Of a DNA stretch of 64,000 bases, positions 48,961 to 62,863 are shown in pieces. Made by a program: the position numbers and the translations under genes. Positions within the stretch are counted from its first letter, which is position 1. Every line of letters begins with the position of its first letter. This stretch comes from Planococcus citri (taxonomy: Eukaryota > Arthropoda > Insecta > Hemiptera > Pseudococcidae). The notes beneath the pieces were generated by a model, which saw only the letters and a program-made list of their open reading frames with translations, was not told where the DNA came from and made no database searches. The DNA lies in the NCBI RefSeq assembly GCF_950023065.1, contig NC_088678.1, positions 45,746,580 through 45,810,579 of the forward strand. The letters are read 5' to 3'.

Positions 48961-51900
48961 TGCTATCGTAAATCGTATCGTTTCATGATCATGGTCGATG
49001 TGTCATCATTTCATCGGATTCAACTTATCGTTTTGATAATGTCATACATTGGCATCGGCATCCCTGAAATTTCCTCATGATCGTTCTTTTTTGAAGCTCG
49101 CGTGTCGACTCTTTCAGGGAAAATGACAACCAAAAATTAATGGGGATCTCCTTATTTTTACCATTGTTCGAATTCTCTGTACACGACCCTGTTGACAATC
49201 GTTTTCAATTGATCAGTTCTACTTTTCAAATTAGCCCAAAAAATTTCAATATTAATGAATTCTGGGGAAAACTGGTAGCACTTAACAGATGGAAAATTCT
49301 TCAAAAAAAAGAATTTTGTATGATAAATGGACATTTTTTTCAAATGTTTTTCATTGTGACAAAAATTGATTCTTTTAATAAATCAATCGTCAGCATAAAT
49401 TTTGCCCCCTCATCCTGCACATAGCTTCATATTTTGAAGACATGTACGCAGGATAGGTTGTATAGGTACCTTACCTACATGATAATATAATACTTGAAAA
49501 TCAGCTTACGTTAGTTTAGTTTTCTGTGTTATTTCAAAAATAATCCAGTTTGGATCATCGAAGGTCATTCTTCAGCGTCAGCTTTCATTTAAAATTAGAA
49601 AGGAAAAGAGTTGAATTGAACATGCATATCGTAAATCCAAGTTGAAAAAGTATCGGTTTAGGTAATAATTTTTTTCTACGTGTTTGTTTCTCATTGTTTT
49701 TACACAGCTTCGTTGTTTTTATTTCACCGTTATTTAATTCTTTTTGAGTAAAAAATCTGACTACAGATATCATGTTTCAAATAGGTAAAGCTATTCTATT
49801 TATATTCCAATGAGACAATCGTCTATGGTTTGACCGTTTTGAGTTTGGTAATGAAACAAGTCCATGTATTTTTAGATCATGCTAAACTGGCTTGTGGCTT
49901 CTCTCTGTCCCTACGTAATTTTACCTGACATAGGGATTACCTACCTATATATGCCTACGTTTGATTCTTCAGTATCAGTATGATTCATCTTTGTTTGTAG
50001 ATACGTGTTTACCCTAATGTATCGAAATTTTTCGTTTTCGAAATTTTCCTGTTGAAAATTCCTTCTACACGTTGTACAATTATAGTAAAGATTTGATCGT
50101 TGGATACCTACCTTTGTACTTGTAGTTTGCATCAAAATACCTAGCTAGTTATTTATCACGGAATACGCTTGTTCGTGACCTAATTATACGCGGTATAGAT
50201 TTCCTTTCATGGGATTGTTTGCAGGTTAGACCGTAAATTGATATTTACTTACCTAAATAAAACCTTCTCTGAAATTTAGGTTAAAATTTTGGCTACTCGA
50301 GTTGGTAAATCTTTACCAAAGTTCTTTATATGTAGAGTACTTACGTTAATCATTTTTTATTCTGATCAAATTGCGGCTGAATGAACTGCTTGAGTAGGGA
50401 AAGTGTATGATTACAGGAAGGAGATGTAAAAACTAAGAAAATAGGTATAAAGCATGGAAGCGATTACGTATAACCCTAGCTTTCGTACTAAGTATTGCAC
50501 TCGTGGTAGCCTATAATTTTTTTTAAATCAAGAATACAAGTCAATTAATATGTGTGTATGATGGTATCGTTGTACAATATTCGAGATTTCGAGTGATTTT
50601 AGCATCTTGGGAAGGTCTAAATAAGAAATGGTGAGATGAACTTTCAAATTTTTCTGTTACAATGTGTGAATTGTGTTGACAATAGCCAAGTTCACTCTTA
50701 TCGAAGTTTTGCTTATTTAAGCTGGAAAATCGATAACAATAACTAGGTATAACAAAAACGTTGATTAGATTATTTGTCCCATTACGACTACTTGGTAGTT
50801 GGTAAACAAACAACATACACGTCGAATTGTCGATAAATTGTTGGTAGTATTATTGGATTATGGATAGAATGTACTGAGAAGGATGAGAGGTGGAATTTCA
50901 TCGCTGGTGACGTACATATGAGCTATCGTATCGGTTATGACGAATGGAAATTTGTTATGCTCGTTCTTGGTAACGTAGTTGAGTGGAATGAATAAGCGTG
51001 TGCATTCAAAAGGAAGCTGCAATTGGTCCTCGTGTGGGTGTTGATTTTATAGTTGTCGATTCACCCATATTTTAATGTACGAGTAGTACAAAGTAAGAGC
51101 CCGACTCTTCTAATAGTTCCACTGCACTTTACTCTGTTCGATGCATTTTGATTTCAATTTTTTTTTTCAACGGTTGTTCTTATCTACAGCAGTTGAGCTT
51201 CAAACTTGTGCATTATTGCATTTTATACCATCTTGATATTTAATTATGATATAACTGATAAGAACGTACTTATCGATATTTGTATACGTCAGTTTTATCG
51301 ATCATGAGCCATTTTTCTTCTCTCTCTCTCAATAAAATGCTCCCTATGGTAGATGATATTTCACGACCTTGAACGATGTTACGAATATCTCTGGCAGAAT
51401 GGCAGATAAAATGATTGAGAGCTTACTAACTGCAAAGTACAAATGAAATAGTTTTCAAATTCAAAATTCAAATTGTAATAATCGAAAACTGATGAGTATT
51501 TTTCAAATAATGCTGTTGGAATTTCACACTGATTAAGGGAAAATGGCGAATAATTCATTATAAATTATTATTCGCATGGAGCTTTACCTAAAAAACAAAT
51601 TTTTTATTCGAAAATTTTAGCAGTAAAAATCGATTTTCAGAGCCAACCAACAAGCATCCTATCAAAAAATGATGTAGGATGTAGAATTTCCTATCAGGTG
51701 ACTGCGATTACCTACATTTATGATTTAACCTCTAGGAAGCTTAGTTTTCGAAATAATTTTGTTTCAAGCTGAAAAGTTCAACGTTCATTTTTTGCAAATG
51801 TCTTAAAAACTAAGCTTCCAATGTTCCGAACTAAATTGATAAGAAATTTCCCCGTCTGTAATTTTGTTTCTAGTAATTTTTTTCGTAAAACCCTATGGTT

Positions 51901-53640
51901 ATCTAGAAAATTGATTTTTTTATGGAGAAAAAGTGAAAATTGAAAAACAATTTTAAAAAGAATGAATTATTAGACAATGTTGATTTTCTCTTTATTCTGA
52001 ATAAATCATCTACCTATTGGCATCAGGGTTTTTAAGCATCATATTTTTTTTACTGGCTAGGAATCGTATATAACCCTTATTATTGTGTTCAAAATGAAGC
52101 ATTATCCACTTGTGACCTCATTTTAAAGTTTTGAAAAGTGAATAGTGATCATCACAATCATCAGGTGTAACGAGGATGAACTTGTGAGAGAGGTACTATG
52201 AACTATGATTCTTCTTTTATTTGGTATACTTTATTCATAACACGTGTATTTTTTACACATTAAAAATTTAGGTTACTCAATTATGAATATACAATACTTA
52301 GACCTTCTCAATCATACAGTTGGCTGATACAGGTACCTACCTACTCATTTTTTTGAATTTTCAACTACATGTGTTTTAGAATTGAATATTGATTGATTCA
52401 TGATTGCAATTGCTTTTTAGGAGGTTTGAAAAGTGATTGACAAGTTGATATTCAGACTCTTCTTTCCTTCTTCATGAGAGTTCCTTGAACCATGAATCTG
52501 TCGCCTCAGCAACCCTCAGCATGAAAATAAGCTACAAACTGCTAGGGACCGAGTGAAGAAAAGTCAGGGCAAATGGTGGAAATTACCATTTTTAAATGAG
52601 GAATGAAGAGGGTACCAAGCAAATGGGTGATGCATTGATGATTAATAATTATTAGTCATAGGGAATTGCCAATCGTCTTTTTTCTGGGAATTGGCAATAT
52701 TTATTGGGAATTTGAGATGAAAATTATAATTTTATGAACTCCGTCCCTTTATACCTACTTATGTAAATCCTAGCCCTAATTATTGTGTACCACGCATTAT
52801 TGTATTGTCATAAGTACATCACTTCATAGGTTTGGTAGTCCATTAACTTTTCAGAAAAGTATCGATGCGTTGTTTACTGAAATTAAGGGACTAGAGTCGC
52901 CTGCTCCCTTACAGTAGTCCATACATACTTGACATTTTCCTTTCGTTTTTTTTCCTTTGTCCTTTGTATTGTGATATCTCCCGCAGAAGTCTAGACAAAG
53001 GAATCACGCGTATTGTAGTATTCAAGTATTGTGTACTTTAGATAACATCATAGATAATTTTTAGACAGTATCAGAATTGATAACCGTATTAGATGCTACC
53101 TAAATTTAAAATCTTCAACTACAGTGTTACGATAACAGTGTGTAGATTTGTAATTTGTAAATGTAGCCTAAACAACTAATCCAATTCCATGAATTCTTCG
53201 CACCTGTGCCACCATCGCCATCCCCATTCCGTCAGCCAGTCATGTCAGTTGGAAACACATGTCTTTTTTCATGTGATTTATACATTGGTAACCACTGGCT
53301 CAGGTAACTTTAGGGTACGGGAAGCCTAATTCCAATTTTACTCGCACACATACTCAGACACTCTTCAGTCCATTGAGAATCATAAAAAATTGTGTAAAAT
53401 GTAAACGCGAATATACCTTAGATCGATCGTCGGTCGCTTTCTACTTGTAGCGCATACACGAAGTTCGTTCCTCTCTACGTAGCCTCTCCGACCCCTGCCC
53501 CTTCAACCTGTCATGTTTCACCTCGCTTCAGCACCGCAACGTCCATTTCACGTCCTACATTCATTATTTGTGCGACTGTGTGTGCTTGTCAATGTAGTAC
53601 TTGCTGTACACAGCTTCCCCTTCCGATAAGTTGCCGTAAC
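48961..53640. other. Intergenic DNA leading to the ZC3H4 locus
   Basis: No gene could be supported. The part from about 53180 becomes richer in CpG and C (53200-53230, 53410-53640), fitting a promoter region for the downstream zinc-finger gene. Open frames at 49140-49424, 49941-50135 and 50541-50816 have no features. Confidence 0.35.
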
Positions 53641-53714
53641 ATGGGCAAAGCGAAGCCCGAGCTCCCACACGACGGCGTACGCAGGCAGTTCGAATCAGCG
53701 ATGGTAGAAGCAAT
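53641..53714 (+). CDS. Candidate 5' coding exon of the ZC3H4-like gene
   Basis: An ATG in good context (taacATGG) opens 24 codons of GC-rich sequence (MGKAKPELPHDGVRRQFESA then MVEA) and reaches a possible donor AAT|GTAACG. Joined to the acceptor at 57387 (TTACAG|T), the frame reads through AAA GAA into the ATG at 57395 of the zinc-finger gene. This would add 27 residues. The donor is weaker than consensus and the intron would be 3.7 kb, so this may be 5' UTR instead. Confidence 0.4.
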
Positions 53715-56700
53715 GTAACGTACTACTTTTTTCATTTTAATTCACCGTATAATTCAGTCTCTCTCTCTCTTTTCACTCAAAGTGATACGAATACGATAGT
53801 CGGTATTATGATTCAAACGCCACTCTCAGATCCAGCCACGGTATTGATATTTGATGACGCTGCTCTGTTGCCGTTGTTTGATGCTGCATATTCGTCTAGG
53901 GGCGTTCTTAAGCATTGAAAATACCCGCTTTTCTTTTTACATTTTTTTTAAACCAGTGAATTAATTATTATAGTTTAATGTAGGCTGACGAATGACTTTT
54001 TTTGCACAAATACAACAAAAATTGGTCTTAATAACAGCCCGGAGTTACTCTTCATGCATTTAATTTCTACATCAGTTCGGTACGAGTATTGTAGTATAAC
54101 GATTGTATAATATTTATGTATTATCGCTGTTTATTAATCTAATTTTATCGAGTAATGATCGTTTAAACGTACGGTATGAAGTTCGTTCGATTTCGAGTGA
54201 TGGTTTTGATTTTGAATCGTAACGTAAACGAAACGATGCATTAGATGTTCAATTTAACGCAATTTGGTAACCATTGAAACGATCTTCGCGTTGCGTTCGT
54301 AATGTTTCGCACGTACTCGTCGTTGAAGTATTTTCCTTCTCTTACTGTATGTACTTCATTTTCCGAACCAAACTTGTAAGTCGTAGAATGAAATGAATGA
54401 CGGTGAATACGCACGGTTTTCCTTAGATAGGTTTCTCGTCGTCATTCGCCAATTAGCTCATCATTGCAGATGAAATGAGCAGCATATTAATTTTTTGTTT
54501 TTCGTGTACGTACGATGAATAATTAACGAAGGAAATGTGTTCAATTATGAGGTAGATTATCGTAAATTACTATTTTTTCCTAAACTAAACGATTATCGTA
54601 TCGAGTTTCGTTCATCGTTAGTCGAACGAGTAGTACGAATGCGAAATGAAATCGCAATCGTATTCGTATCTTTCGAAACACGAGAATGGCGTAACGTGTG
54701 ACGTCACGAAGGCGGTGTCGGTGTTCCAGATTTGAGATTGCGAATTTACGATTAGTAGTTGTAATCCTTTGGTGTGACTTATCATATCGGTATTAATTTA
54801 TCGAATTTACCTCTCGTGTGCGGTTTATTTTTAAAAAGTTGAAACGAGTAGGTAGTCGAGTAACGAGTGACTTTCAAAGAGATCGCGCTACTTCGTTCGA
54901 ATTGAATCCGATGTAGGTACCTAGCGAAAGGGGGCGAAAATTAAAATTATGTTGTACTTTTTTCGAAGGGAGTAGGTAAACTGTTGAAGCAAAGTATTGT
55001 AGAGGAATTCGAAGTCGCCTAATTGAATTTCTGAGATCAAAATGTACTTACCATTGTGGTTTTTAGTATTGAAGATACAACATTGTGTTAGGGTTGACCT
55101 TTAACCTGAACCTCGAGGTCGATGTTGACTGATCCGTTTTCGTTTCGTTCGGTTTAAGTAAGGGGGATGGAGGAGTTATTTTTGCTACGTATGCGTTTCT
55201 AATTTGATTACTAAGTATGGCTGAGAGAGTGAAATAAAACGTACACGAGTATCATACTAGATATAAGTATGAACGTAATTACGTATTACGTAGGTTAGAT
55301 TTATATACTGCATCAGTTTCCTATTCTTCTTTAATTTCCTGGTTTCAACTTTACTACTTTGAGATAATTGTTGATGGACTTGGTTGATTTCGTATGACAA
55401 TTGACATTGAAATAACGTAGAGATATTTTCGTGACGGGTGTCTTTTTATTTGGTTTCTTCGCGGTTATTTTACTTTACGATCTGAATATTGTTTTGAACG
55501 GGTTAGGTCCTCTTCAAAGTTACTCTTTGTTGTAATTATTACAGTCCTACACTTACCTACCTAGTACCTAGTACCTACCTATTTGTATCGTATTATTACG
55601 CGTACCCACCTGTTTTCTTTTAACAGGATCGAAATAGAAGTTTTTGTGACTTGCATTGGGAATATCTTTGCCCATAAATCATGTAGGGTTTGAGTTCATT
55701 CAGTGGTAAAAAAAAATTGGCGTTAATGGGTTCAAAATTCAAATATTGTGCTCCATTAAAATAAACGTGTGTTTTGTCGTATAAGTAAGCAATTTTCAGG
55801 TTATTTCTCTTTCATCATTGTTCATTTGTTGCAACCAAAAACTTTCATATTTTTGGAGTGGATTCATTCGTGAGAACTTGTGTTGAAAATTCGTTCTATG
55901 ATTCAACTTTTTCGCTCGGGATTGAACTAACATTTGAACAGCACCTTCCTCCCCTCTTGTACTACAGGATAAAAATTGATCCAAAATACTTTTCAAAAAT
56001 TGAAAATTTCTCAAAAGTGACTGCGTTTTGTTCTAAATCTCGAAGATGAACCGATTAGATGTTTCTGATTTGCTTGTTAAAATTAAGGAACAAATTAAAA
56101 TTGATGTTAGCTTAATTGCTGCGAAGGAAATAATGTTTCTAAAAATACGCATGCACCTACTATCTCCATTTTTCGTAACCTCGATGCGTTCGTGATGATT
56201 ATCCAATCTTGTTATCCTACTAAAAATGCACTTCGAATTTGCTCCACGAAATTTGCCGGGAAAAAATGAACTAGAGTAGTGCATGTTTATCTACCTGTGC
56301 CTACCTGCCACCTACCTACTTAACGAAAGAAAAACTTTACTTGATGGATTTCGGTCACCTTGAAACGTGAAATAGTAATTTTTTTTCGGTCATCTTTTTC
56401 AATATTCATTGGAAAAAATAGTGATTTTGAAACACTCCAGCCAAGCAGCCAGATTAATAATCCGTGAAAAAAGCTCTTAGTTTTACTTAATTATTTTTTA
56501 ATGATTGAAGCAAACGTCAATGATCGATTGCTGCTATATTTTCGTATAAATTCTCCTCACACTCCGTTGCCTCCTAGAGAGATAGCAGTAATCCATAAGT
56601 GGCATTAATCTCGTGTACGGAATCGTGCGTTTTAAATCAAGTAATGTTGAAGTTTCGTAAAGACCTGTAGGATTAAAATGGTTTTTATAATTTAAATAAA

Positions 56701-57387
56701 AATCGAGTGACTTGTAAAGAAACACTTGAGTTACATGTACCCAAGTTGTATTAAATAGGTTCACTTCAAACGCAAAATTTCTGAAGTTGAAAATCGAATA
56801 ACGGAATGTAAGAAATAGGGATCCTAGGAGACGAATAGAGTAAAATGCTGGTTCAATAGACCAACCGCTGTCTGGTGGTTTGTCGAGTTCGAATAAAAAA
56901 AGAGAGTAATAATGACTTCCCCTTTTATTTCACTTCTCTCTCCCTCTCACGAATAGAAGTTTGATTTTACCTAAGAGAGTCTTTCTATAATTTATCGACC
57001 ATTTGTTATTTTCAATGTAAATGTTTTTGGTATTTAATTTGACACGTATCTATTGAAGTATTCATCGCAGTCATACAAAATGATAATGATGTTAGGAAAT
57101 TAGCTATCTGTATTATTCATTCTATCAAAAAGCAGTATTGATTGTGTAACATGTTCTTTTGTCAGGAATTTTCTTTGAACTTACCCCTTCATTTTTTTGG
57201 AACAATTTCTCGAGAGCATTATTTTAAAAACAAGCTTTAAGTGAAAAATGTAGTAAATATAAATGCTAGGTAATAGGCTTATTGTAAGATTACGTAGCAG
57301 TTTATTTTTTTTTAGGTATTGATTTTTAAATTTAATCATTAAATTTTATGTCTTCTAACGAGATATGTTTTGAATTCGATGTTACAG
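53715..57387. other. Probable first intron of the ZC3H4-like gene, CpG-containing
   Basis: From 53715 to about 55000 the sequence is richer in CpG, TCGTACG and ACGA words than elsewhere, and it includes a CRE-like TGACGTCA near 54700 (gtgacgtcacg). The rest is AT-rich. Open frames at 55796-56284 and 56534-56764 have no recognisable features. The acceptor TTACAG at 57382-57387 ends the intron. Confidence 0.4.
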
Positions 57388-57394
57388 TAAAGAA

Positions 57395-60300
57395 ATGGAA
57401 GCCGATGATATCGAAGATGGCGAAATATTGGAGGATGAAAGTAACGAGCCAACCTTCCCAATCAAAGAATGTCCTAACAATAACGAGTTCCCAATCGTAA
57501 ATAAAGACTTCCCACATTTTGAAATTGAAAATTTCGAACAAAAACTTCACGATGAGGTGAAGAACTCCTTCGCAGAATATTTTTCTCATCATCTCAAAGA
57601 CAAGAGAAACCATCATCATGAATCTCATAAAAATTCGAGACGCGATCGATCGACGTATTCTGATATACCAAGAAAACGCAGAAGAATGGATGATGGCGAT
57701 GGGTGTATCAGAAACGATAAAACGTATTACGAAAAAGTAAATGACAGTTTTAAAATTAATTTTTGCTCGTATTTCCTGCGGAAGTAACGTTATAATTTTG
57801 TGCGTCTTTTTTTTCTTTTTCAGAATAACAAGTCGAATTACGAAGTTCCCAGTATGAAGAATTATGACGAAGAAACCAACGATGATGATATGATTTATGT
57901 GTTAGGAGGTTCGTTGAATGATAGTGAAAAACCGCATATGCCTATGAAAAATGAAATGCCGTATGATTTAAATGATTCGATGATGTACCCTAATGAAGGT
58001 GGGTTAATGGGTTTTTATTTTTCCTCAAGAGATCGTAAACAAAGGTGGTGATCTGACGATAGGTAGGGTAAAAACAAGAAAAAATTGGCAACGTGTATTT
58101 CTGATCATATACTCGATTTTTTTTTTTTTTTTTGAAAGTAGACCGCCTATTTGCTTTTTATCTCTGCATGCAATTTTAGCCCATTCTTCGGATTTATCAC
58201 AAATTAACAAAAAAAATTCAATTTGAATTTACAGATGAAAACGACGATTCTCGACCGTACCATAAACGATCTCCTTTACGAAGAGACAACTATAAGAAAG
58301 ATCGAAGTCGTCCCCGTGGTCTTTCAGATCGAGGCCCTGACCGAGGTTTCGATAGAGGATCGGATAGAGGACCGGACCGAGGATTTGATAGAGGTCCTGA
58401 TAGAGGCTCCGATCGCGGGCTGGACCGTGGACCTGATCGTTGCAACGTAGGCATGGCCAAAAGACGAGGTAGAGGCGGCGGTGTCGGAGTGCGCGGAGGA
58501 GGAGAAATGCACCGCAAAGGAAAACCCAGAGATAGAGAAGATAATAATGACTTTTATAATAATCAAGGAAAAAATCAGAGGGTAGGTATCTCAAATTGCG
58601 TCATTTGAAAAATTTTATTTTTGGTGATTTTTTTCAATGTTCTGTGTTATTGATTCCGTACAAACTATTTAGAATTGATTAAATTTATATATTTTTTTAC
58701 AGGGGAACGAACCTATGTATTCGCATCAGTACAATATGCCTCGTAAACTGGAAGTTTGTAAATTCTATCTAAACGATTGCTGTACTAAACGAGATAAATG
58801 TATATACATGCACAATGATTTCCCTTGTAAATATCATCATACTCCTGGATCAACTTGTCATCTTGGCAAAAGTTGCAAATTTAGTCACTCGAAATTAGAC
58901 GAAATTCAAAGAGCTGTTCTCAAAAAAGTAATTTTAATTCCAAAAGAACGAGATAGATCCTCGAAAGTATCGTAACGTTATTAACTGTCGTATTTTTCTT
59001 TCTCCAGTACGCGGATATACCTTGTAAAGAAATCGATGATATGCAACGCTTTCACCGAGAAAATAGCGGAAGTTCTACATACTCGGCTCATAAAGAGAAG
59101 AAAGAATCAGCTAATGCGAATAATCAAAATTCTCGAATACCGTCTTTGTTCGACGTGAAAATACCAATACCACCGGAATTTCGAGGTACGTAAACGAAAT
59201 TATGAAGGATTTTTTGTAGATATTTTTGTGACATTTCCGTTTGTTTTCTGTTTTTAAAGACGAAGAAGGTAGTTCCACACCTATGCCTTCTCCTCAGAGC
59301 GGTTCTCAAATCTACGACGATGATGAAAAGTGAGTTCCTCTTATTCAGCATAATTGAAAGAAGGTCTCCCAAAGGCCAAAGTCCTAGTAATTATGTTAAG
59401 AAAGAATCAACTGATGAAATATTATATTTTCAGTGACGAAACTATTTATAATAAAATGAACCATGATCATAATGACCGACACACAGAAACGACAACAGAT
59501 GGAGAAGACACCGACAGAAAGCATAGCAATGAAGATACTGCGCACAAGAGTCATCATAGAAAAAAGAGTAAGAAAGGCGACGATCACAGCAGCGATAGCG
59601 AAAGAAGAAAACATTCTGAAAAACGTAAAAAACATTCGAAAAAAGAAGAAAGAAAATTCGACAAGAAGAAAAAACACGAACAAAAACAAGTCGATGATAC
59701 TTATTCGAACATGTTTCCTGAACTGGAAGAACCTCCTTGGGATGCAGATTTCGACAAAGAAGACGAACCCCAAGAACAAGGTGAGTAAACGATCTTATGA
59801 ATAAAGTAGGTTCTCCATCAAATTGCTAGAGAATGCCGAATCGAGTGATTCTCCTTATTTTTATTCTTTGTAAAATTTTTTGGAATTCAATTGATTTTTC
59901 GGTGTATTTTCAGCTCCAGCTCTTGCACTTACTCCAGCTGTTGTTACTCCTGCCATTGTAGAAGAACAACGAAGTCCGAAACACGAACAAAAAGAACCAT
60001 CGGACGCGTTATCTCATCTACCTAAAAAACAACAAGAATTATTTTTAAGGATACAACAACATCAAAAAGAAGCCGAAACCGGTCAAGTATGTACTGAAAA
60101 TTATTCTAGGTACTTCGGATTTCTCTGTTGAACGACTAATTGTATGGTTTTTTTCTCCATTAGAATTCCAATATTGATGAAAAAGACGACGAAGAAGATG
60201 GTAAGGCAGACGTTAATTGGTACTCAAGTGATGAGGAAGAACCGGAGAAACCCGAGAGTTCATCTCCATTAGCTACTATTTTGAGAACAATTCAAACTAA

Positions 60301-61592
60301 TTCAAATAACGTTCCTAGCAATGAGAAATCAAATAATTCTAATCCTGTAAATACGTATTTGCCGAATACTTCTTCGTCTAGACCGGCACCTTCTCAAGAG
60401 ACTGATTCTGTGGTACGAAATCGTTAATATTTTAATGATGGATGTCTTACATGTGAAGTAATTAATAATTTTCTATATTCTTTACAGATGGTTGATCCCT
60501 CGCAATTAGCAAATATCGATCTTAGCGACGAAGTCACTCAATTACTAAAGTCTGTTATGAAAACAGATGCTTCCTCAAGCAACCAACCAGCTTCTACGGA
60601 TTCATTACCATCGAACTCTGATAGAGATGATCGAGTGTTCTCGCATTCTAGGTAAATATTTTCACAATTTAGCTTCGTTTTTTGTAGAAAATATTCATGA
60701 TTGTGTTTTCTTATTTCCTTTTTGTTGCGTTAGCAGGAGGTCTTCGGATGATAAAAATTATCAAATTGATCAAATGACGAGCAATGTAGCTAAGCCTTCT
60801 CAAAATGAAGACGTTGATCTGCGTTATTTAAATGCTAATAGCATATTGAACACCGCTTCGTTGTTTGCTTCTAATAGTCACGAATCTAATCCAAATAATG
60901 ATATCGATTTTCGAACGTTACCATTTAAACCTGTTCCTATTCACGATGCTGCCACAGAAATAAATGCTTCGATTACTGCCCATCCCCCGATGGAGTATAA
61001 ATTAAAACCACTCTCGTTTATTCCTCGTGTAAATTACGCTTCCATGACGGACGTGGCCAAAGTACGTATATTTCTATCCGGTAAATTAATCAGTTTGAAT
61101 TCGGATTATAAAAATATCATTTTTTTCCAGATGTGTGTAAACGATCCTCGCTTCAAAAAGAAACTAATGAATCCATCGAGTACAGAAAACGTAGAAAATG
61201 CTCACTCATGTCCACCATTCATACCGCAAGATCCACGTCATGCTTTAGCTGTCAAATCTATGAACGAAACGCCACGTATTGATCCAAGACTAGCAGATCC
61301 TCGTAAGCCTCACACAATCGATCCACGATTAGATACCAAGAACGCCGTTCCTAATTCGAAACTTGATCAAAGACCCGATCCTAGAATGATGGAAGCAAAA
61401 GTACCAGATAAAGAACCAGTTCGTCCTATTGTCGATTTTCGTGATCCTAGACTTAAATCTTGTAAATTTCCCGAAATTCCTATGCCTTTCCCTATAATGA
61501 CACCTTTACCTCCGATTTTACCTGAAATGGCAGCCCCTATGCCGGTTAGGAAAGAAGATCCTAGGTTAAAATACAGAGCTAACCAAAAGTAA
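57395..61592 (+). CDS. CCCH zinc-finger protein, ZC3H4/suppressor-of-sable type
   Basis: Twelve exons: 57395-57736, 57824-57998, 58235-58581, 58703-58927, 59008-59185, 59260-59329, 59434-59780, 59914-60086, 60164-60412, 60488-60651, 60737-61061 and 61131-61592. All junctions are in phase; the product is 1018 aa. In order: an acidic N-terminus with IEDGEILEDE, a DRGx tandem repeat (about residues 201-236) and a Gly/Arg patch. Then come two CCCH fingers: C307-x7-C315-x5-C321-x3-H325, and C330-x9-C340-x5-C346-x3-H350. After a Lys/Asp/His-rich region come LPKKQQELFLRIQQHQKE and NWYSSDEEEPEK, both conserved in ZC3H4. The C-terminus has DPRL-type repeats. ZC3H4/Su(s) proteins restrain unproductive nuclear transcription with partner WDR82. 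The order of motifs makes the family call strong. The first CCCH finger of vertebrate ZC3H4 is absent. AATAAA at 62121-62126. Confidence 0.93.
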
Positions 61593-62863
61593 AGTTGTTT
61601 TGTTCGGTTTTTCTTTTCCTCATCCAAAGTTATTTTATTCTTTTTAATATGTTTCGTGTAAGTTTTAATGTACAGATGTCTACATTCGTTTAATTTATGT
61701 ATCTTACTTTGTAGAATTTTTCTTAGTGGTTTTTTTTTTTTTTTTTTTTTTTTTGTTTATGATGAGAATGTGTACGATAGTTTTGTTTGTGTTCATTGTA
61801 TATCGTTACGTTGTTATTGTACGAGATTTTTGCATTGTAATTTCAGTTTCGAAAAACCATACGTGCCAATGTTATGGTTCTAGCTGACACAGAAGTCAAC
61901 ATTCCATTCAGGAAATTGAAAAGTAAATTAAAAGTTTTTTAAAGCGAAGACTAGAGAGTCCGTTATTGTTTTTCTAAAGCAAGCGCACCTGCATTTTGCT
62001 GTTTATTTTTAAAAGTTTGAATATAGATAAATTTGTATTCATTTATATTCCTGTTTGAGGTTATCTAATTCGGTCTTATTGAAATATTCCTCTCATTTTT
62101 TTTTCTCATTTCACTAACGTAATAAATTTATTTAGGTCTAATCGTAGGTTTAAAAATAAGAACAGAAGTAACGCGAATGCCATTTTCAAACGTCACTGTA
62201 GATTTTTTGCATGACGAAACTTCATGTCTTCTGCTGAACAATGCATATTCGTCAATGTATTGAATGCTCGTGTAAACTTTATTTTTTTACGTTTTTGATT
62301 TGACTTTTTTATGCCTGGAACATTACGTTGCTTGTTGATATTAATACTTCAATTTTTTTTAGGTTGCCAACTTTTTAGTTCTTGTTTAAGTTTAATTTTA
62401 TTATTCTTTGTTCTGTCCTCTTGTAATTTATTAATTTATTGCGATAATTATTTTTTTAAAAAGAAAACTGTTATTTCTCATATATATATATTTTTTTATT
62501 TGAATATTTGCCACTCTCAAGGAATGAATACTAGTAATCGTGTTTCGAAGAAGTGTGATTACTGTGAGGTAAAGGTATCTGCGTCATATTATGTAAATGA
62601 AAAACGTCAACTGGATGAACGAATAAGGTGCAAAATGACCGATGAATGATTTCTTCATAAAAAAAATTTTTCTCATTAATATGGAAGAAAATTTATGTTA
62701 GATTGAAATCATTTTGCAGAAAAGGCAGCGACTAAACATGTTTTTCAAATTCACGAACAAAATGAAATGTAGATGCATGATGCAGAATAAATGACAGAAT
62801 AGCGATACATATTTAGAAAAATTAACGTATGTATTAAATTACAAAATAGAATATCACTGGTGA
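61593..62863. other. Convergent 3' region, ZC3H4-like gene to pipsqueak-HTH gene
   Basis: This holds the 3' UTR of the zinc-finger gene, with a T tract at 61732-61754 and a poly(A) signal at 62121-62126. It also holds the minus-strand 3' UTR of the next gene. The open frames at 61668-61883 and 62311-62649 lie in UTR-like sequence and show no motif. Confidence 0.4.

Noticed and set aside
58229..58594. 121-codon minus-strand open frame and two others over the same place
   Set aside because: They are antisense or shifted readings of the 12-bp coding repeat of the ZC3H4-like gene, which keeps several frames open.
59396..59804. 127-codon minus-strand and 113-codon plus-strand open frames
   Set aside because: They are shadows of exon 7 of the ZC3H4-like gene, whose purine-rich Lys/Glu codons leave other frames open.
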